From Lachnospiraceae bacterium (lineage in GTDB: Bacteria; Bacillota_A; Clostridia; Lachnospirales; Lachnospiraceae), in NCBI GenBank assembly GCA_009774465.1, contig VSNT01000073.1, forward strand, positions 1 through 20,361: a stretch of 20,361 nt of DNA, given 5' to 3'. Numbering within the stretch: position 1 is the first letter of the stretch; every line of letters begins with the position of its first letter. The position numbers and the translations under genes were made by a program. The notes under the pieces are model-generated. The model made no database searches. It was given only the letters and a program-made list of their open reading frames with translations, and had not been told where the DNA came from. This document shows positions 16,597-20,361 of the stretch, in pieces.

Positions 16597-16674
16597 AATA
16601 ATTCTATATCCTGTTCTTTCAATAAATGTATTCTCTGTTATTCAGTATAAAAAAACAGAAAGAAAAAAGCAAGC

Positions 16675-16703
16675 TTGACAAAGACTCTTCCTTATTTTAT
16701 AAT
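16675..16703 (+). promoter_or_regulatory. consensus promoter of tRNA-Gly
   Basis: TTGACA (16675-16680), a 17-base spacer and TATAAT (16698-16703): a perfect sigma-A consensus. The predicted start near 16710 leaves about 40 bases of 5' leader before the tRNA. Confidence 0.9.
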
Positions 16704-16749
16704 AACTCTTGTGCGTTAGGCACCAATCAATAAATATTCTATTTATCAT

Positions 16750-16820
16750 GCGGGTGTAGTTCAATGGTAGAACACCAGCCTTCCAAGCTGGATACGTGGG
16801 TTCGATTCCCATCACCCGCT
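16750..16820 (+). tRNA. tRNA-Gly (anticodon TCC)
   Basis: A 71-base cloverleaf. The acceptor stem GCGGGTG pairs with CACCCGC (16813-16819) with discriminator T16820. The anticodon stem is CCAGC/GCTGG (16775-16779 and 16787-16791) with loop CTTCCAA, anticodon TCC at 16782-16784. The T-arm contains GTTCGATTC. No CCA is encoded, so it is added after processing. The gene lies between a consensus promoter and strong terminators and stands next to an integrase remnant, as tRNA genes used as integration sites often do. Confidence 0.97.
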
Positions 16821-16867
16821 TTTGTATGTGAAACATACAAATTTGCGTAGCAAATGAGCGAAGCTCA
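16821..16867 (+). repeat. three back-to-back perfect mini-hairpins in the tRNA-Gly trailer
   Basis: Directly after the tRNA come three perfect stems that share single boundary bases: 16821-16828/16834-16841 (8 bp, 5-nt loop), 16841-16846/16850-16855 (6 bp, loop GTA) and 16855-16859/16863-16867 (5 bp, loop GAA, containing the very stable GCGAAGC mini-hairpin). Every base from 16821 to 16867 is accounted for by stems and loops. Possible roles are 3' processing or stability of the precursor, or a dispersed palindromic repeat; none is shown by the sequence. Confidence 0.75.
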
Positions 16868-16872
16868 AAGCG

Positions 16873-16902
16873 GGGGATTTTCCCTTGCTTTTTTGTTTTT
16901 GT
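16873..16902 (+). repeat. 30-base direct repeat, copy A (also terminator-like)
   Basis: Matches 19193-19222 at 27 of 30 positions; the mismatches are at repeat positions 9, 18 and 23, and identity ends abruptly after GT. It starts as a short stem (GGGGA-TTT-TCCC), then TTGC and a T-rich tail, so it could also be a first terminator for tRNA-Gly. It lies 60 bases outside the 3' end of the integrase remnant, the usual position of an att site. Confidence 0.5.
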
Positions 16903-16903
16903 C

Positions 16904-16939
16904 GGGAAGCCGCTAAATATGCGGCTTCCCACTTTTTTT
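16904..16939 (+). terminator. Rho-independent terminator after tRNA-Gly
   Basis: A 10-bp perfect stem (16904-16913 with 16921-16930), 7-nt loop, then seven Ts at 16933-16939. Strong terminator for plus-strand transcription of the tRNA. Confidence 0.9.
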
Positions 16940-16962
16940 CTCATCGAATCCAATAGTACGGT

Positions 16963-17100
16963 TTACAACGAAAGTGCCGCGTCAATCGCCAGTGCCTGTT
17001 CTTCCTTTGATTTCCTCTCGAAATTGTAAAAGCGGTAGGTGGTGCTGATATCGCTATGCCCGGCGAACTGCTGGACGAGGCGAATAGTGGAAGCAGGCAG
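16963..17100 (-). pseudogene. C-terminal remnant of a tyrosine recombinase (integrase)
   Basis: About 45 codons ending in a stop at 16963 read as the last part of a phage/ICE-type tyrosine integrase: ASTIRLVQQF, then AGHSDISTTYRFY with the box II His and the nucleophile Tyr ten residues after it, then a basic-acidic tail. Upstream of about position 17100 the frame stays open for 40 codons but no longer resembles an integrase, and the first catalytic Arg and the core-binding domain are missing. This is a 5'-truncated remnant, not a working enzyme. Its 3' end points at tRNA-Gly, as in elements that integrate at tRNA genes. Confidence 0.75.
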
Positions 17101-17191
17101 GTATGATACGCCCCACTTTTTCCACTTGTCATGATTATGTGGGTATGCTAAAATGTGAGTTGAGAAATCAAAGAACGGAAACGGTGTACCA

Positions 17192-17217
17192 CCCCGGAGA
17201 GCTGCAACTCTCCGGGG
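17192..17217. repeat. 10-bp GC-rich perfect inverted repeat
   Basis: CCCCGGAGAG and its complement flank a 6-nt loop. No T-run follows on either side, so it is not a simple terminator. It lies between the integrase remnant and the RNA cassette, in a stretch (17101-17320) with no supported gene. It could be a recombinase or mobilisation site of the lost element. Confidence 0.55.
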
Positions 17218-17320
17218 CAAGGGATGGTAATTCGACTACCACACAATACAGACCAGGTCTGCGATACACGCAAGAATTATTATAAGATAATCGGGCATAA
17301 AAAACAATGCCTTTTGCGTG

Positions 17321-17348
17321 TTGTCAGGCTCTGTCTGTGCCTCATGAT
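17321..17348 (+). promoter_or_regulatory. candidate promoter of the structured RNA cassette
   Basis: TTGTCA (17321-17326), a 16-base spacer and CATGAT (17343-17348). The predicted start near 17354-17356 coincides with the first base of the first large hairpin, which supports the assignment. The -10 is imperfect. Confidence 0.45.
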
Positions 17349-17353
17349 ATAGA

Positions 17354-17510
17354 AACGGGGTGTAGAGTGTGGACGCATACTTACACCCCGTTCTTGATTT
17401 CTCACTGGAGTGCGTTGGCGGCGGGCAGTTTACCGCCGGGGTACTCCCCAGTGAGGAATCGGAGTTTGAAAGAACTGCGATTTGTTGTCGTGCATCGCGG
17501 TTCTTTTTTT
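17354..17510 (+). ncRNA. structured, self-terminated leader or small RNA candidate
   Basis: About 155 nt made of three stems. Stem 1: 11 bp perfect (17354-17364 with 17382-17392). Stem 2: 8 bp (17401-17408 with 17448-17455) continuing to 3 bp (17409-17411 with 17443-17445) and an inner 6-bp GC stem (17419-17424 with 17433-17438). Stem 3: an intrinsic terminator (17470-17510). GTTCTT at 17390-17395, overlapping the 3' arm of stem 1, is complementary to AAGAAC at 17470-17475, the 5' arm of the terminator, so an alternative antiterminator pairing is possible. It ends 36 bases before the 190-residue ORF, the layout of an attenuator. It does not match a riboswitch or T-box that I know. Alternatives: an independent small RNA, or oriT-like inverted repeats of the lost mobile element. 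Confidence 0.5.
17470..17510 (+). terminator. intrinsic terminator or attenuator before the 190-residue ORF
   Basis: A 12-bp stem (17470-17481 with 17494-17505) with one T-G wobble, 12-nt loop, and a seven-T tract at 17504-17510. It stands directly upstream of the ribosome site of the next gene, so it either ends an upstream RNA or controls readthrough. Confidence 0.85.
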
Positions 17511-17546
17511 ATTCTTCGATAAAATACGAAAGGGAAGGAGAAAAGC

Positions 17547-18119
17547 ATGAACAGCAATGATATTTTTGAACTTCTGGTATGCGTTGGCAAGGCTACCGCA
17601 AGAAAACTGCCGGAGATCATTGAGCCACTGCCAGTATACGGAAAAACGCTGGGCAGTGCTCTGGCCGCAGTAAGACAGGGAATTGATGATTACCGCAGCC
17701 AGAGGATATCATCAGAGGAGTATGGCAGGATTCAGACAGCATTCCATGATACCGTCCAAAGAGAAGCGGCACAGGCCAAGACTCCGTCCTTTATGGACTG
17801 TGTCATATTCCAATGCAAGCCGGGGTACACCCTGACAGATGCCCAAAAAAGTATGCTGGCAGATATCTTTGAAGGCGAAGAAGAAAATGATGTCATCAGC
17901 AGCTTTATTTCGGCCTATATGGGCGGCACTGCCTGTGAAGGCGATGACTATTCCATAGGCAGCGACTATGTCAGCTTTAATTTTTTTGAGCACGAGGAAT
18001 ATCCCTATGACAAAGAAGCGTTAAGCCAGCTCCAGAAAGCCCTTAATGAGATTGCAGGATGTGAAGCATTCCAGTATTTTGCCGCATGGGGGCATGAAGA
18101 AAGTCACGATATATGGTGA
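17547..18119 (+). CDS. hypothetical acidic protein, 190 residues
   Basis: Not recognised. It is a soluble, acidic protein without signal peptide or membrane segment. Residues 1-75 look helical (a GKATARKLPEI stretch, then an alanine-rich segment and RISSEEYGRI). Residues about 110-155 hold an acidic FEGEEENDVISSF stretch and a GDDYSIGSDYVSFNFFEHEE segment, and a final helix ends in an aromatic-rich tail (FQYFAAWGHEESHDIW). The ribosome site AAGGAG lies six bases before the ATG. The gene follows the terminator-ending RNA cassette and is 20 bases upstream of a lipoprotein gene on the same strand, so the two form an operon. Size and acidity recall immunity-type proteins, but nothing specific supports that. 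Confidence 0.8.
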   Translation: MNSNDIFELLVCVGKATARKLPEIIEPLPVYGKTLGSALAAVRQGIDDYRSQRISSEEYGRIQTAFHDTVQREAAQAKTPSFMDCVIFQCKPGYTLTDAQKSMLADIFEGEEENDVISSFISAYMGGTACEGDDYSIGSDYVSFNFFEHEEYPYDKEALSQLQKALNEIAGCEAFQYFAAWGHEESHDIW

Positions 18120-18139
18120 ACGTGAAAGGAGATTATTTG

Positions 18140-19030
18140 ATGAAAAAAAAGATTTTAACATGGATACTTACATCAACAGTATTGGTATCCGTACTTGCAG
18201 GGTGCGGTGCTAAAACAGAGCCTGTAACGAGCGAAAGTGTGGAGGGAACTGTCGAAGAAACGACAGAGGAGCCAGAGGAAGAACCCGAATACGAGCCGGA
18301 GGAAGAACCTGAATGTACCCATGAATGGGCGGATGCGACTTTTACTGCTCCGAAGACCTGTGTCCTGTGCGGGGAGACCGAGGGAGAACGGCGGCAGTCT
18401 TATTTTGAAGAGCATGGGATTGAGGTTCCCGATGCGCCCGTGGCATGTACGGTAGATGTGCTGAATTGCGTCGAGGATAATGAAAAAGAATACCAGATGA
18501 CTACAGATGCGGTGTGGGAGCAGGTTGACTGCTACAGTGAGCCGGCGGATGAGGATGGATACCAGTTTATTTACCTGAAAGTGAACGCAATATCCCAAAA
18601 CCATTATTATGCTGAGCAGGATATATACTATAATAACACCAATAATATGTTGCTTATTTATGATTGGTATACGGGAAGTCGTATACTTGGCTCAGAGGAC
18701 GATACATTTAGGAATTTCACAACACTGGATTTAGGTGAAATTAGTTATGATGTTTTCTTTACAAAAGAAACACAATGGAAGTATGGTGATTTCACTTATG
18801 CTGATAACGGTGATGCGACCAAGCCTGTTAAATTCTATGCGAATTTTATTTTCAAAGTGCCGGAGAGTTATGACGGACTTGTGTTTACGGTTGTTCCAGT
18901 AAGAGAATATGAGTGGTTTCTGGAAGGAACAGATCATTGGAAGTATGCCCCCTTGGATGAAGCTGATGAGAATTATGTGGAAGGTATAAGATATTTCCGT
19001 ATCAACCGAAATGAGGACTCCCCCATATAA
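18140..19030 (+). CDS. acidic lipoprotein with a Cys/His metal-site-like motif
   Basis: 296 residues. Residues 1-22 are a signal peptide with lipobox LAGC (Cys22). Residues 40-58 are a Glu/Pro linker built from a duplicated 8-residue unit. A short motif follows with Cys59, His61, Cys74 and Cys77 (ECTHEWADATF, then KTCVLCGETEG), a pattern seen in many clostridial surface proteins and able to bind one metal ion. The C-terminal 200 residues are beta-rich with many Tyr/Asp and are not recognised. An in-frame start 27 bases upstream (18113) overlaps the previous gene, but AAAGGAG eight bases before the ATG at 18140 and the signal peptide decide for 18140. A strong terminator follows at 19038. Its design resembles the lipoprotein at 50-757, though not obviously by sequence. 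Confidence 0.85.
   Translation: MKKKILTWILTSTVLVSVLAGCGAKTEPVTSESVEGTVEETTEEPEEEPEYEPEEEPECTHEWADATFTAPKTCVLCGETEGERRQSYFEEHGIEVPDAPVACTVDVLNCVEDNEKEYQMTTDAVWEQVDCYSEPADEDGYQFIYLKVNAISQNHYYAEQDIYYNNTNNMLLIYDWYTGSRILGSEDDTFRNFTTLDLGEISYDVFFTKETQWKYGDFTYADNGDATKPVKFYANFIFKVPESYDGLVFTVVPVREYEWFLEGTDHWKYAPLDEADENYVEGIRYFRINRNEDSPI
18269..18316 (+). repeat. 24-bp tandem duplication in the lipoprotein linker
   Basis: Two adjacent 24-bp units (18269-18292 and 18293-18316) differ at only a few bases and encode EPEEEPEY and EPEEEPEC. The second unit contributes the first Cys of the metal-site-like motif. Confidence 0.8.
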
Positions 19031-19037
19031 ACAGCCA

Positions 19038-19070
19038 AGAAAGACCTGCCCTGGAGACAGGTCTTTCTAT
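19038..19070 (+). terminator. Rho-independent terminator after the island lipoprotein
   Basis: An 11-bp perfect stem (19038-19048 with 19058-19068), 9-nt loop, followed by a T-rich stretch (TATTTGTT). It ends the two-gene unit. A second weaker hairpin (19083-19090 with 19104-19111, then CTTTTTG) follows and may act as backup. Confidence 0.8.
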
Positions 19071-19192
19071 TTGTTATAGATATGAAAGATCATTTTCATA
19101 TGAATCTTTCAGACTTTTTGATTTATTCGCAGGAACAATGGAAATTACCTGCCTTTTGGGAAATCAAATGATGATTAAAAATTCTGATGGTT

Positions 19193-19222
19193 GGGGATTT
19201 CCCCTTGCTCTTTTCTTTTTGT
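19193..19222 (+). repeat. 30-base direct repeat, copy B
   Basis: Partner of 16873-16902 with 27 of 30 bases the same. It includes a perfect GGGG-ATTT-CCCC stem and a T-rich tail on the plus strand, and ends one base before the CPBP stop codon. With copy A it brackets the integrase remnant, the RNA cassette and the two cargo genes, 2.3 kb in all. Confidence 0.5.
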
Positions 19223-19223
19223 T

Positions 19224-20210
19224 TCATTTCTTTTTATATACTTTTGTAAATAAAAATGGCATAAACACAATTCCATTAAGAATCAACAGCATCCAAACAT
19301 CCTGCCAGCTATACACCTGATTTCCTATATCTGCACTCTGAATCAGCGCTACTCCCATATTATTATTTATATAATGAATCACAATAGGAACCCATAAATT
19401 ACCTGTTTTACAATAAGCATAACCAAAGAAAACCGAAAATGTAATACAGGTGATCTGATGCAGCAAAATACTGTAAACCCATGTATCCGGGCTATATAAA
19501 AACACATTAAGCGGCAAGTGCCACAGTCCCCAGATTACACCCAGTAATATCACACCGCTCTTTAGCCCAAAACGCCTTTGGAGCATGGGCTGCAGGAAAA
19601 ATCTCCATCCATACTCTTCCCCGAAAAATGCAATAAATGCCAAATAAAAATTAATTACCAGAACTGCCATCGTAATCCATGTCTCAGGGGCAATTAATAT
19701 TGCCCCCAGCTCACCAAGTCCATCCGGAATGCTTGCTAAAACCAGTCGCAGTATATATAATGCAAGAAACAAAAGCATCATCAAAAAAGATTGCTTTACC
19801 TTATGTCTCCCAAACCGAAGCCCATAATCATCTCTTACTTCCTTCTTTTCCCAAAGCAACATGATCCATGATAAAATACTTCCCAATATAAGTGCATAGT
19901 TTTCAGCCAGGAACCACATATCCGAAGGGAAAAACACACTTCCTATTGTAAGTAATATAGAAATTCCTGCTGTCACTAAATAGGTAATAAAAAATTTTCC
20001 AGGTTTCTTTTTTTCCTTTCCAGTCGTCAGCAATAGTGCAAGTATAACTGCTGCTGCTGGATACATCATCTGTGCTGATGCAAATATACTGACATCATTT
20101 CCTTTCCGGCTGCTGATTGCCATCAAAAATCCCATAAGTATCGTTATGCCAAAATTCACCACCACAAAAATCTTTAACTGCTTCCTTTCAACGTCTGTCC
20201 ACTGCTTCAT
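19224..20210 (-). CDS. CPBP-family intramembrane glutamic protease
   Basis: 328 residues with about eight hydrophobic segments. The CPBP (CAAX protease/bacteriocin-processing, ABI) core holds motif 1 GEEYGWRFFL (Glu198, Glu199, Arg203), motif 2 GLWHLPLN with His231, and motif 3 IVIHYINNN with His279, the expected catalytic and metal or water-coordinating set. Bacterial members process peptides, take part in bacteriocin self-immunity or handle membrane-protein turnover; the substrate here is unknown. An in-frame ATG 18 bases upstream (20228) exists, but AGGAGG nine bases before the ATG at 20210 makes that the start. The ATG follows the stop of a tiny acidic ORF by one base (TAA-A-ATG), so the two are coupled. 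Confidence 0.9.
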   Translation of the reverse strand: MKQWTDVERKQLKIFVVVNFGITILMGFLMAISSRKGNDVSIFASAQMMYPAAAVILALLLTTGKEKKKPGKFFITYLVTAGISILLTIGSVFFPSDMWFLAENYALILGSILSWIMLLWEKKEVRDDYGLRFGRHKVKQSFLMMLLFLALYILRLVLASIPDGLGELGAILIAPETWITMAVLVINFYLAFIAFFGEEYGWRFFLQPMLQRRFGLKSGVILLGVIWGLWHLPLNVFLYSPDTWVYSILLHQITCITFSVFFGYAYCKTGNLWVPIVIHYINNNMGVALIQSADIGNQVYSWQDVWMLLILNGIVFMPFLFTKVYKKK

Positions 20211-20211
20211 T

Positions 20212-20274
20212 TTACTTATCCTCCTCATCTTCCATATCTTCTGCCGCTTCTGTCTCTAACTTCTTTTCTCTCAT
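20212..20274 (-). CDS. very small acidic ORF coupled to the CPBP protease gene
   Basis: Twenty codons (MREKKLETEAAEDMEDEEDK) with AGGAGGG nine bases upstream of the ATG and a stop one base before the CPBP start. A longer in-frame version begins at an ATG at 20313 (33 residues; adds a short hydrophobic stretch TILIVGGFA) with AAGG six bases upstream; a stop codon lies two codons before that. It may encode a real micropeptide, or be a translated leader that delivers ribosomes to the protease gene, since the CPBP ribosome site lies in its last codons. A 7-bp inverted repeat (20305-20311 with 20336-20342) lies upstream. No homologue is recognised. Confidence 0.45.
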   Translation of the reverse strand: MREKKLETEAAEDMEDEEDK

Positions 20275-20361
20275 TTTAGCAAACCCTCCTACTATTAGTA
20301 TTGTCATAGCCATTCTTTACCTTTTCTATAGGTTCGGCTATGCTATTTTAAGATACTGTGG

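Noticed and set aside
16821..16867. Hairpin trio as a CRISPR fragment
   Set aside because: The stems differ in sequence and length, there are no spacers, and no cas genes are present.
16642..16953. Minus-strand open frame of 103 codons containing a GIEPTYPAWKAGVLPLNYTR stretch
   Set aside because: It is the antisense of tRNA-Gly and its trailer, a well-known false protein found wherever this tRNA gene occurs.
17354..17510. Known riboswitch or T-box leader
   Set aside because: No T-box motif or aptamer core that I can recognise is present; only the general attenuator layout is kept as a claim.
19138..19320. Plus-strand 60-codon open frame
   Set aside because: No ribosome site, it runs into the CPBP gene antisense, and it contains the terminator-like repeat.
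20276..20347. C-terminal end of an upstream gene in another minus-strand frame before the micro-ORF
   Set aside because: The frame is open for only about 23 codons between stops and has no start codon.

Overview
The window looks like a chromosomal segment of an endospore-forming Firmicute, most likely a gut-type Lachnospiraceae (Blautia-like). The evidence is a spore maturation gene (spmB), AGGAGG-type ribosome sites before nearly every gene, a split transketolase, a SEC-C-tagged methionine aminopeptidase, a class II (Firmicutes-type) GalT, and acidic-spacer lipoproteins. The family placement is an inference; no rRNA or other strong marker is present.

Region 1 (1-4216, minus strand) holds an acidic lipoprotein with its own TTGAAA/TATAAT promoter. 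Upstream of it lies a tight cluster transcribed tktN > tktC > rpe > map. The two transketolase halves overlap by one base (TAATG) and ribulose-phosphate 3-epimerase follows, so this is a non-oxidative pentose phosphate operon ending in methionine aminopeptidase. A 14-bp perfect palindrome lies in the divergent gap to region 2.

Region 2 (4470-6763) has a plus-strand, membrane-anchored DUF885 metallopeptidase-like gene with a TTG start. It faces a small membrane-anchored Mrr-type nuclease-like gene.

Region 3 (6821-16596, minus strand) is a lactose/galactose utilisation block. In transcription order it runs: coiled-coil lipoprotein, AraC regulator (coupled to the lipoprotein), galK, galT, a B12-binding-type radical SAM protein, spmB, lacL, lacM. 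lacL and lacM encode the large and small subunits of a heterodimeric GH2 beta-galactosidase and overlap by 17 bases, with an internal ribosome site for lacM. LacLM would release galactose, and GalK and GalT would feed it into the Leloir pathway; galE is not in the window. The galK promoter has a perfect -10 but a poor -35, which fits activation by the AraC protein.

Region 4 (16675-19222, plus strand) starts with a near-perfect promoter and tRNA-Gly(TCC). Three back-to-back perfect mini-hairpins and strong terminators follow. Next comes what looks like the eroded remains of an integrated element: the C-terminal stub of a tyrosine integrase, several inverted repeats, a promoter-hairpin-hairpin-terminator cassette of about 155 nt (candidate RNA), an unrecognised 190-residue protein, and an acidic lipoprotein with a Cys/His metal-site-like motif. 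A 27/30-identical direct repeat (16873-16902 and 19193-19222) brackets this region and is a candidate att pair or a duplicated terminator.

Region 5 (19224-20361, minus strand) has a CPBP-family intramembrane protease gene. It is preceded, with one base between, by a very small acidic ORF that has its own strong ribosome site.

The best candidates for something undescribed are the terminated RNA cassette with its two cargo genes, the hairpin trio behind the tRNA, the micro-ORF/CPBP pair, and the hairpin that covers the spmB start codon.
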